Shown here: positions 7,789-13,128 of the stretch, in pieces
Position numbering within the stretch: position 1 is the first letter of the stretch
Layout of the letters: each line of letters opens with the position of its first letter
Program-made: the position numbers and the translations under genes
Notes under the pieces: generated by a model
Databases searched by the model: none
What the model saw: only the letters and a program-made list of their open reading frames with translations
Told to the model about the DNA's origin: nothing
DNA from: CAUUFM01 sp041844335
GTDB lineage: Bacteria; Bacillota; Clostridia; Lachnospirales; Lachnospiraceae
DNA length: 13,128 nt
Direction of reading: 5' to 3'
Assembly: GCA_041844335.1 (NCBI GenBank)
Contig: JBGZAX010000015.1
Coordinates: 1-13,128, forward strand

Positions 7789-7828
7789 AAATGAGAATTT
7801 TAAACATCCTTGCTTAAAATTCTCATTT
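7789..7828 (-). terminator. Inverted repeat after deoD, probable operon-end terminator
   Basis: Perfect 15-bp arms (AAATGAGAATTTTAA at 7789-7803 and its complement at 7814-7828) enclose a 10-base loop, starting about 26 bases after the deoD stop. Read on the minus strand, the second arm is followed by GCTTTTAC, a short and interrupted T-run, so it is not a textbook terminator. It is the only large hairpin at the end of the nucleoside operon, and that position supports a termination or 3'-end stabilising role. Confidence 0.6.
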
Positions 7829-7853
7829 ATTTGCACAAAACTCATTTGTCGAA

Positions 7854-8558
7854 CTAAATATCAAGTGCTATTTCTATCATGTTGGAGAACCCGAGCTGTC
7901 TCTCCTCGGCACTTAATTCCTCTTTTAAGTAAATATGATCTGAAATGGTAAGCAGACATAATGCTTTTTTATTAAGCCTTGCAGCATTCATATAAAGAGC
8001 CGCCGCCTCCATTTCCACCGCTATAACTCCCATTTTTCTCCAATTATCGTTGGCATTTTTATCATCACCGTAAAAAGTATCTGATGATAAAATATTTCCG
8101 ACTGTAAGCTTTTTATTTTGCTCCTTTGATACCTCAACCGCCCTGCTTAAAAGCTCAAAGCTTGCTATGGGGGCATATGTGCCGTTAAGGTTATATTGTG
8201 CGGCAAAGTTGGAATTTGTGCAGGCTCCCATTCCCGCCACGATATCCATCACGTGAACATCATCCTTTAATGAGCCTGCAGAGCCTATTCTTATAATCGA
8301 CTCCACATCATAAAAGCTGTAAAGCTCATAGGAATAAATTCCGATAGACGGCATACCCATACCGCTACCCATCACGGATACATCCTTCCCCTTATATTTT
8401 CCGGTATATCCGAACATATTTCTCGTGGTATTAAAACACACGGGATTTTCCAAGTATTTTTCAGCAATAAATTTTGCTCTTAAAGGATCTCCCGGCATTA
8501 ATACTTTTTTAGCGATTTGCCCCGCTGCGGCTGCATTATGAGGTGTAGGTATTCCCAT
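7854..8558 (-). CDS. deoD: Purine-nucleoside phosphorylase, DeoD type
   Basis: Cytosolic hexameric-type phosphorylase that splits purine (deoxy)ribonucleosides with phosphate into the base and (deoxy)ribose 1-phosphate. The protein has 234 residues, a few fewer at the C-terminus than E. coli DeoD (about 239). Active-site residues are visible: H7 in PTPH, G23 and R27 in MPGDPLR (21-27), R46, R90 in IRIGSAG, E182 and E184 in VEMEA (181-185), D207 in SDHI (206-209), and R220 in AEERQ. The Asp of SDHI indicates that 6-amino and 6-oxo purines are both accepted, as in bacterial DeoD. The ribosome binding site GGGAGGA lies eight bases before the ATG. The gene follows the Crp/Fnr regulator gene by 20 bases and appears to end the salvage operon. 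Confidence 0.96.
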   Translation of the reverse strand: MGIPTPHNAAAAGQIAKKVLMPGDPLRAKFIAEKYLENPVCFNTTRNMFGYTGKYKGKDVSVMGSGMGMPSIGIYSYELYSFYDVESIIRIGSAGSLKDDVHVMDIVAGMGACTNSNFAAQYNLNGTYAPIASFELLSRAVEVSKEQNKKLTVGNILSSDTFYGDDKNANDNWRKMGVIAVEMEAAALYMNAARLNKKALCLLTISDHIYLKEELSAEERQLGFSNMIEIALDI

Positions 8559-8578
8559 TTTTTAAATCCTCCCTTTTA

Positions 8579-9277
8579 TTAATTAATCTGCTTTGAAATA
8601 TATGCAGATATCTGTTCATATTGTTCTTTATTAATGGTTATCTTAGAGGTACGCTTCCCGATATAGCCCATATCCTCCATTTGCTTTATAGTACGATTTA
8701 TCGTACGCAGACTCAGTCTTGTTCTGTCGGACAATTCCATTCTTGTAAGTTTTACCAGGCATTTTCCGTTTACTGCATATTTTTCATAGTATTGCATTAA
8801 AACCACAAAAAGTCTATCCTTTCCCTGTAACAATAAAAACAGTCTGTTTTGTCTATCCTCCTCCAATAAATATCTTACGACGACCTGAGCCTCCGTTCTT
8901 ATTGCATTCAGATCGTTCAATAACCAAGCCGAAAAATCGGATATGGGACAAACAAAAAAAGTACATTTGGTTTCAGTTACCAAGGTGGTACAATACTTTT
9001 TAAGATTAAGCACTATCTCCATAGAGCCAAGCATATTCACAGGATAGAACCTCATAAACTCATAAGGAACACCGTGCATTCTGTAATCAACAGCCCTAAC
9101 CACTCCGTCAAGTAAAATATATACATAGTTTATCTCGTCATTTTCTCTTATAAAGACCGTTCCCTCGGACATTTTTTTTAGTTTCATCTTTTCTATCAAG
9201 CTGTCAGGAGCCATTTTGATATAATCCAAGAAATATTCTTGATTTTTTTTAGGAATATCAGAAAGGTTTTCTATCAT
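8579..9277 (-). CDS. Crp/Fnr-family transcriptional regulator
   Basis: Likely DNA-binding regulator of the surrounding nucleoside genes, 232 residues. An N-terminal cyclic-nucleotide-binding-like beta-barrel (about 27-120) contains EGTVFIRENDEINYVYILLDG, of which IRENDEINYVYILLDG spans 43-58. A dimerisation helix (about 121-150) and a winged helix-turn-helix (about 176-215) follow, with recognition region RTRLSLRTINRTIKQM (185-200). At the place of the CRP cAMP pocket (GEL...RSA) it reads LGSMEIVLNLKKYCTTLV (83-100), so the phosphate-binding Arg-Ser pair is not conserved and cAMP is an unlikely ligand. Cysteines at 96, 105, 110 and 173 do not form an FNR-like cluster. AGGAG precedes the ATG by about ten bases. 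The gene sits between the lipoprotein gene and deoD; a nucleoside or sugar-phosphate signal is an inference from context only. Confidence 0.88.
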   Translation of the reverse strand: MIENLSDIPKKNQEYFLDYIKMAPDSLIEKMKLKKMSEGTVFIRENDEINYVYILLDGVVRAVDYRMHGVPYEFMRFYPVNMLGSMEIVLNLKKYCTTLVTETKCTFFVCPISDFSAWLLNDLNAIRTEAQVVVRYLLEEDRQNRLFLLLQGKDRLFVVLMQYYEKYAVNGKCLVKLTRMELSDRTRLSLRTINRTIKQMEDMGYIGKRTSKITINKEQYEQISAYISKQIN

Positions 9278-9300
9278 TTATTATAATTCTCCTATCACTA

Positions 9301-9313
9301 CTTATGAGATAAG
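9301..9313. repeat. Short inverted repeat before the crp-like gene
   Basis: CTTAT GAG ATAAG forms a 5-bp inverted repeat about 24 bases before the regulator's ATG and next to its ribosome binding site. Its last three bases overlap the larger hairpin at 9311-9337. It might be an operator half-site pair or chance; the stem is too short to say. Confidence 0.25.
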
Positions 9314-9337
9314 CCGTCCCAAATACTCGGACGGCTT
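9311..9337. terminator. GC-rich hairpin between lipoprotein and regulator genes
   Basis: Perfect 9-bp arms, AAGCCGTCC at 9311-9319 and GGACGGCTT at 9329-9337, enclose a 9-base loop. On the plus strand the second arm runs into TTTTT, giving a classic intrinsic terminator. On the minus strand, along which the genes are transcribed, the A-run precedes the stem and only TTATC follows. It may work as a weak or partial terminator, or as a 3' stabiliser for the lipoprotein mRNA, which ends 18 bases earlier. It may also be a terminator for antisense RNA. Confidence 0.65.
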
Positions 9338-9355
9338 TTTACTAAAGGAATAAAA

Positions 9356-10495
9356 TTACTGAATATTTTCTACCTTTACCAATTCAACAGGAAGCTTATC
9401 GGCAGATTCTGCCATATCATCTTTTCCTATTGTAATTTTGCCACTTGCTATATCAGCATAAAGCTTGTCATACTCTTCCTTTGTAAAGGTCTTAAACTTT
9501 GCTGTATCCATAGCTAATAATACATTATTTGTATCAGCAGCCAATGTAACACTCTTGCCGCCCTCAAAGCTTCCGTCATAAACTGTCTTTAAAGCTTCAT
9601 ATACGGAATTCTTAAGGTTCTTCATAGACGATGTGATAACGGTTTTGGATTCCGATGACTGATCAACATCCACACCTATAACAGCCTTTTCGACCTTTTC
9701 AGCTGCTTTCATTACAGAGTTGCCCACAGCTCCGCCACAAGCAAATATCACCTCTGTTCCGTCATTGTACCAAGAGGACGCCTTTGCCTCATTTTCAGGG
9801 GTAGCATCAAAGTTTCCTGCATAGCTGTATTTTACAGTTACTTCATCTTTAGCAAGACCCAATTCCTTAGCGGCAGCATCAATTCCCTGAATATAGCCGT
9901 ATCCGTATTTAATAACGGCAGGAACTGCTATTCCGCCTAAAAAACCAAGATTTCTGTATCCATCTTTAACAGCCGCATAGCCTGCCAAATATCCCGCCTG
10001 CTCCTCAGCATAGAAAATCGATAATACATTGGCAGATATAGCCGGTGTATAATCGCCCTCATCGTGCGGAGCACCGTCTAATAAAATGAACTTTACATCA
10101 GGATATTTGTCCTGTACCTTAAATATAGGAACCTCAAATAAGAAGCCCGGTGTTACGATAACCTTTGCACCGCCCTGAACAGCTAAATCAATAGCTGTAA
10201 TACAAGCTGCGTCGGACTTTTCTGTAGGTTTATAATACTTGTGAGAAATATTGTTCTCAGTCGCATACTGTTCTACGCCCTCCCAAGAACCCTGATTAAA
10301 TGACTTATCGTCAATGGTTCCGACATCTGTAATTAGAGCTATCTCCGCTCCGCCGGAATTTTCGGTGTTCTCTTCTGTATTTACTTCCGTTTTTGTTTCC
10401 TGATTTGCCGAATCATCAGCTTTTTTGCCACATCCCGATAGAACGGACGCAACCATAGCCGCAGCCAATAAAATACTTAATACCTTTTTCTTCAT
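9356..10495 (-). CDS. BMP/Med-family nucleoside-binding lipoprotein of an ABC importer
   Basis: Substrate-binding lipoprotein, the outer-face partner of the BMP-type ABC importer whose permease gene lies at the window's right edge. From the chosen ATG it has 379 residues. The signal peptide starts MKKKVLSILLAAAMVASV and ends in lipobox LSGC, giving lipidated C22. A polar linker (about 24-49) follows. The family signature ITDVGTIDDKSFNQGSWEG spans 55-73, and ANVLSIFYAEEQAGYLAGY appears mid-protein. Relatives such as PnrA of Treponema and NupN of B. subtilis bind nucleosides, and the phosphorylase neighbours support that here. The frame extends 24 codons further upstream, but AGGAGGG sits five bases before this ATG and the signal peptide begins exactly here. 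It starts 26 bases after deoC, an unusual position because the binding-protein gene often leads the importer genes. Confidence 0.94.
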   Translation of the reverse strand: MKKKVLSILLAAAMVASVLSGCGKKADDSANQETKTEVNTEENTENSGGAEIALITDVGTIDDKSFNQGSWEGVEQYATENNISHKYYKPTEKSDAACITAIDLAVQGGAKVIVTPGFLFEVPIFKVQDKYPDVKFILLDGAPHDEGDYTPAISANVLSIFYAEEQAGYLAGYAAVKDGYRNLGFLGGIAVPAVIKYGYGYIQGIDAAAKELGLAKDEVTVKYSYAGNFDATPENEAKASSWYNDGTEVIFACGGAVGNSVMKAAEKVEKAVIGVDVDQSSESKTVITSSMKNLKNSVYEALKTVYDGSFEGGKSVTLAADTNNVLLAMDTAKFKTFTKEEYDKLYADIASGKITIGKDDMAESADKLPVELVKVENIQ

Positions 10496-10500
10496 AAATT

Positions 10501-10507
10501 CCCTCCT
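10501..10507 (-). promoter_or_regulatory. Ribosome binding site that decides the lipoprotein start
   Basis: The minus strand reads AGGAGGG, then AATTT, then the ATG at 10495. This strong site directly before a lipoprotein signal peptide rules out the longer frame that would run into deoC. Confidence 0.85.
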
Positions 10508-10521
10508 ATGAAATAAAAAAA

Positions 10522-11166
10522 TTAATTTATTAAAGTAATAGCAGAGCTTGTACCTATTCTGCCACAACCCTCACTAATATAGACCTCCATATCTTCTCTA
10601 CTTCTGACACCGCCGGAGGCTTTCATCTTTATCTCGCTACCTATATTTTGCTTAAACAATCTTATATCATCTATCGTAGCTCCGCCTGTACCGAAGCCTG
10701 TGCTGGTCTTTATATAATCAACCTTTGCATCGGTTACCATTCTGCACAATCTCACCTTTTCTTCCTCAGTCAGATAACAGGTTTCTACAATAACCTTAAG
10801 GATTTTTCCTTTTGAAACTTCCCTTAAAGCCCTTATTTCATTTTCCACGTAGTCATAGTTCTTGTTTTTAAGCTCGCAGACATTGATTACCATATCTACC
10901 TCGCCTGCTCCATCCTCTATTGCTTTTTTTGTTTCAAAAACCTTTACATCGGTGGAATTATAGCCCAGAGGAAAGCCTATCACAGTGCATATATTTATCT
11001 TATCTCCGAAAGTATCTTTGATTTGTTTAATATATGACGGTGGAACACAGACGCTCGCCATTTTGTATTCTATCGCCTCCTCACACAGCTTTTTAATTTC
11101 AGCCCAAGTGGTAAAGGCCTTTAATGCCGTGTGATCCACTCTCGACAAAATCTCTTTATTATCCAT
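10522..11166 (-). CDS. deoC: Deoxyribose-phosphate aldolase
   Basis: Class I aldolase that splits 2-deoxyribose 5-phosphate into glyceraldehyde 3-phosphate and acetaldehyde, the last step of deoxynucleoside breakdown. From the chosen ATG it has 214 residues, close to the usual Bacillus-type length of about 220. The catalytic residues are visible: D91 in GEVDMVINV (88-96), Schiff-base lysine K153 in YIKTSTGFG (151-159), and K182 in KASGGVR (182-188), where many relatives read KAAGG or KPAGG. VPPSYI near residue 41 is also typical. A frame extension of 17 codons begins with TTG and overlaps pdp, but AGGAG eight bases before this ATG and the DeoC-like start support the shorter form. It lies 47 bases after pdp and 26 before the lipoprotein gene. 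Confidence 0.95.
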   Translation of the reverse strand: MDNKEILSRVDHTALKAFTTWAEIKKLCEEAIEYKMASVCVPPSYIKQIKDTFGDKINICTVIGFPLGYNSTDVKVFETKKAIEDGAGEVDMVINVCELKNKNYDYVENEIRALREVSKGKILKVIVETCYLTEEEKVRLCRMVTDAKVDYIKTSTGFGTGGATIDDIRLFKQNIGSEIKMKASGGVRSREDMEVYISEGCGRIGTSSAITLIN

Positions 11167-11174
11167 TCCTTGAT

Positions 11175-11179
11175 CTCCT
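11175..11179 (-). promoter_or_regulatory. Ribosome binding site that decides the deoC start
   Basis: The minus strand reads AGGAG, then eight bases, then the ATG at 11166. The alternative TTG at 11217 overlaps the pdp stop and would add an AT-rich-encoded tail not seen at the start of DeoC proteins. Confidence 0.75.
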
Positions 11180-11181
11180 AA

Positions 11182-11195
11182 ATAAATATATTTAT
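11182..11195. repeat. 14-bp AT palindrome between pdp and deoC
   Basis: ATAAATATATTTAT equals its own reverse complement and lies within the 47-base pdp-deoC gap. It consists only of A and T, so chance is a real explanation; a cruciform, operator or weak internal promoter is possible but unsupported. Confidence 0.35.
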
Positions 11196-11213
11196 AATTA
11201 AAACATTTAACTA

Positions 11214-12536
11214 TCAAAACTTTTCAGTCTTATTCTTTTCTATTCTTGCATAAATCAGCTTATTTTCATCAGGTTTTTTATCGGAAAACGTCAAAGCATC
11301 AATATAATCATTTTTCACTTTTTCTATGATATTTTTATCATTTGTATGGAATATTGCCAATGTATCTCCGACATTTACCATATCGGAAACCTTTTTTTCC
11401 AATATAATTCCGGCAGAATAATCAATATCATCGTCCTTTGTCATTCTCCCTGCACCCAAGTGACAGGAACAAAGCCCTATCTTTTCGGTATCCATTTTAG
11501 AAATGTAACCCTTTTGCCCGGATTTTACCTCATAAACCGTTCCGGCTTTCTTAAATTTATCGGTATCTTCAATTACCGATACATCTCCGCCATGTAATTC
11601 TACCATTTTCTTTAAATACTCTATGGCAGTCTTATTAACTATTGCATTTCTTGCCATAGTTCTACATTCTTCTATGCTGCCCTTTTGCGCCAAATACAGC
11701 ATATTTGCGGCTAATTCGATACACACGTCGGTCAAGTCCTTTGGTCCTTTACCTAATAATACATCAACTACCTCTATTATTTCAAGTGAATTTCCTATAT
11801 TTTTACCTAAAGGAATATCCATATCGGTAATCATAGCAACGGTCTTTTTGCCGGATTTCTCTCCAATATCCACCATTGCCTTTGATAATGCGATAGAACC
11901 GTCTAAGGTTTTCATAAAGGCTCCGCTGCCGGTTTTTACATCCAACAGTATACAATCAGAACCTGCAGCCAGCTTTTTACTCATAATTGATGATGCAATC
12001 AGCGGAATAGAATCAACCGTTGCCGTAACATCTCTCAGCGCATAGAGCTTTTTATCGGCAGGGGCAAGGTTTCCGGTTTGACCTATTACGGAGAAACCCG
12101 CCTCATTCACCACATCGAAAAATCTCTCCTCACTTAAGGATGTTTTCATATTCGGAATAGACTCCATTTTATCCACAGTACCGCCGGTGTGTCCAAGTCC
12201 TCTTCCCGACATTTTAGCGACCTTGACACCTAAAGATGCCACTATCGGAGCTATTATCAGAGTGGTTTTATCACCCACGCCTCCGGTTGAGTGTTTGTCA
12301 ACCTTTATACCCTCTATCTTTGACAGATCCACCATATCTCCTGAATGAGCCATAGCAGAAGTCAACGCAAAAGTTTCTCTCTCATTCATTCCGTTAAAAT
12401 AAATAGCCATAAGCATAGCCGACATCTGATAATCTGGAATATTTCCTGCGACATACTCTGTTATCATTTCCTTAATTTCCGAATCCGATAAAAAGTTGCC
12501 GTCTCTTTTTTTCATAATGAGATCATACATATACAT
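11214..12536 (-). CDS. pdp: Pyrimidine-nucleoside phosphorylase
   Basis: Cytosolic enzyme that splits uridine, thymidine and deoxyuridine with phosphate into the base and (deoxy)ribose 1-phosphate. The protein has 440 residues, normal for the thymidine/pyrimidine phosphorylase family. The signature DKHSTGGVGDK (80-90) contains the phosphate-binding loop, with VAKMSGRGLGHTGGTVDK (106-123), LYALRDVT (164-171) with R168, and IASSIMSKKLA (180-190) with S183 and K187. VAKMSGRG and GDKTTL resemble Bacillus-type Pdp more than E. coli DeoA (which reads MISGRG and GDVTSL), so broad pyrimidine specificity is favoured over thymidine-only. AGGAG lies nine bases before the first ATG; a second ATG two codons later is too far from it. 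The gene begins 12 bases after the permease stop. Confidence 0.95.
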   Translation of the reverse strand: MYMYDLIMKKRDGNFLSDSEIKEMITEYVAGNIPDYQMSAMLMAIYFNGMNERETFALTSAMAHSGDMVDLSKIEGIKVDKHSTGGVGDKTTLIIAPIVASLGVKVAKMSGRGLGHTGGTVDKMESIPNMKTSLSEERFFDVVNEAGFSVIGQTGNLAPADKKLYALRDVTATVDSIPLIASSIMSKKLAAGSDCILLDVKTGSGAFMKTLDGSIALSKAMVDIGEKSGKKTVAMITDMDIPLGKNIGNSLEIIEVVDVLLGKGPKDLTDVCIELAANMLYLAQKGSIEECRTMARNAIVNKTAIEYLKKMVELHGGDVSVIEDTDKFKKAGTVYEVKSGQKGYISKMDTEKIGLCSCHLGAGRMTKDDDIDYSAGIILEKKVSDMVNVGDTLAIFHTNDKNIIEKVKNDYIDALTFSDKKPDENKLIYARIEKNKTEKF

Positions 12537-12548
12537 AAAGCCACTCTC

Positions 12549-13128
12549 CTATCTGGTTGATTTATCGTAGGGAATACCCTCCGCTTTCGGAGCCTGAGAA
12601 TTCTTTGACATAAATATCAGTACAAGCAGTGTTACAAGATAAGGTATCATCTTGAATACATTTGCCGGTATAGGTAAATCTTTTAAAATAATAATTCCCG
12701 AATATGCCGCCGCAAAGGTTTTCATTACTCCGAAAAAAAACGCTGCGACTAATATTTTATTACATCTCCATTGTCCGAAAATAAGCACAGCCAATGCCAA
12801 AAATCCGTATCCTGCCACAGATGCGTTAAAGTTTGTAGAAGTAGGAATCACAAATACTATACCGCCTATGCCTGCCAATATACCTGATATTGCAACGCCC
12901 ATATATCTTATAAAATAAACATTTATGCCCACCGAATCAGCCGCCTGAGGATGTTCTCCGCAGGATCTTAACCTTAATCCGAATCTGGTCTTGTTTATCA
13001 CCACATAGGCAATTATATAGATCAAAAAACCGATGTATGTAGTAATATATGCATTTTTGAAAAATAGGGATCCGATTAAAGGAATGTCGCAAAGCCCCTT
13101 AACAGACGGCAAATAAAATTGATCTGTA
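12549..13128 (-). CDS. BMP-type nucleoside ABC transporter permease (NupQ-like), 5' end missing
   Basis: Integral membrane permease of a nucleoside ABC importer. The open frame continues without a stop or credible start to the window edge, so only the C-terminal 190 or so residues are present, compared with about 310-320 in the family. Visible features are several hydrophobic segments (including IGFLIYIIAYVVI, YMGVAISGILAGIGGIVFVI and MIPYLVTLLVLIFM), the cytoplasmic motif LRSCGEHPQAADSVGINV that faces the ATPase, and a tail ending APKAEGIPYDK, like NupQ/YufQ proteins. The ATPase and the second permease (NupO- and NupP-like) are expected beyond the right edge. pdp follows after 12 bases. A TTG inside the frame near the edge is not a convincing start, because family-like sequence continues upstream of it. 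Confidence 0.92.
   Translation of the reverse strand, partial: TDQFYLPSVKGLCDIPLIGSLFFKNAYITTYIGFLIYIIAYVVINKTRFGLRLRSCGEHPQAADSVGINVYFIRYMGVAISGILAGIGGIVFVIPTSTNFNASVAGYGFLALAVLIFGQWRCNKILVAAFFFGVMKTFAAAYSGIIILKDLPIPANVFKMIPYLVTLLVLIFMSKNSQAPKAEGIPYDKSTR

Noticed and set aside
7763..7951. 62-codon plus-strand frame spanning the yugP-deoD spacer
   Set aside because: It begins with TTG, crosses the 15-bp inverted repeat and ends inside deoD antisense; nothing supports translation.
10496..10567. N-terminal extension of the lipoprotein gene into deoC
   Set aside because: It would place 24 non-signal residues before an intact lipoprotein signal peptide and ignore a strong ribosome binding site.
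11623..12045. 140-codon plus-strand open frame opposite pdp
   Set aside because: It lies fully inside the secure pdp gene and has no ribosome binding site or recognisable domain. It is a shadow frame.
9356..12548. Riboswitch or attenuator in the salvage operon gaps
   Set aside because: The gaps are only 12-78 bases and show no conserved aptamer-like core; the operon leader lies outside the window.
1..13128. CRISPR array, tRNA, rRNA, insertion sequence, integrase or phage genes
   Set aside because: No regularly spaced repeats, tRNA cloverleaf, rRNA-like sequence, transposase motif or terminal repeats could be found by eye. Coding density is normal and every long minus-strand frame matches a housekeeping or salvage family.

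Overview
The window is a single-strand block: all 13 genes that can be supported lie on the minus strand, so it reads from right to left. The visibly AT-rich sequence, strong AGGAGG-type ribosome binding sites, PASTA-kinase/PP2C pair and Firmicutes-style gene order point to a low-GC Clostridia-type Firmicute. The lipoprotein signal and linker style would fit a Lachnospiraceae-like organism, but that narrower placement is only an impression.

Right half (about 7.85-13.1 kb): a nucleoside salvage operon. In transcription order it holds the 3' part of a BMP-type (NupQ-like) ABC permease, cut by the window edge, then pyrimidine-nucleoside phosphorylase (pdp), deoxyribose-phosphate aldolase (deoC), a BMP/Med-family nucleoside-binding lipoprotein, a Crp/Fnr-family regulator, and purine-nucleoside phosphorylase (deoD). 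Together they import nucleosides, split pyrimidine and purine nucleosides with phosphate, and break deoxyribose 5-phosphate into glyceraldehyde 3-phosphate and acetaldehyde. The phosphopentomutase that should link these steps is not in the window. A strong GC-rich hairpin separates the lipoprotein gene from the regulator gene.

Boundary (about 7.70-7.85 kb): the only substantial intergenic stretch. It holds a 15-bp perfect inverted repeat after deoD, a 12-bp palindrome and possible promoter elements for the next operon.

Left half (0.05-7.7 kb): the conserved Firmicutes translation and signalling cluster yugP - rsmB - rlmN - stp - prkC - rsgA - rpe. Genes abut or overlap by 1-4 bases, or are separated by at most about 20 bases. 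The products are a membrane zinc peptidase, a 16S rRNA m5C methyltransferase, a 23S rRNA/tRNA m2A methyltransferase, a Ser/Thr phosphatase-kinase pair, a small-subunit assembly GTPase and pentose-phosphate epimerase. The genes that commonly precede rsmB (def, fmt) are not upstream here, because the salvage operon takes that place.

Four starts were moved inward from the longest open frame to ATG codons with good ribosome binding sites (prkC, yugP, the lipoprotein and deoC). I see no mobile element, CRISPR array, RNA gene or broken gene. I found no convincing undescribed multi-gene system. The best leads are the Crp/Fnr regulator that lacks the cAMP-pocket arginine, the orientation of the hairpin beside it, and the displaced lipoprotein gene.
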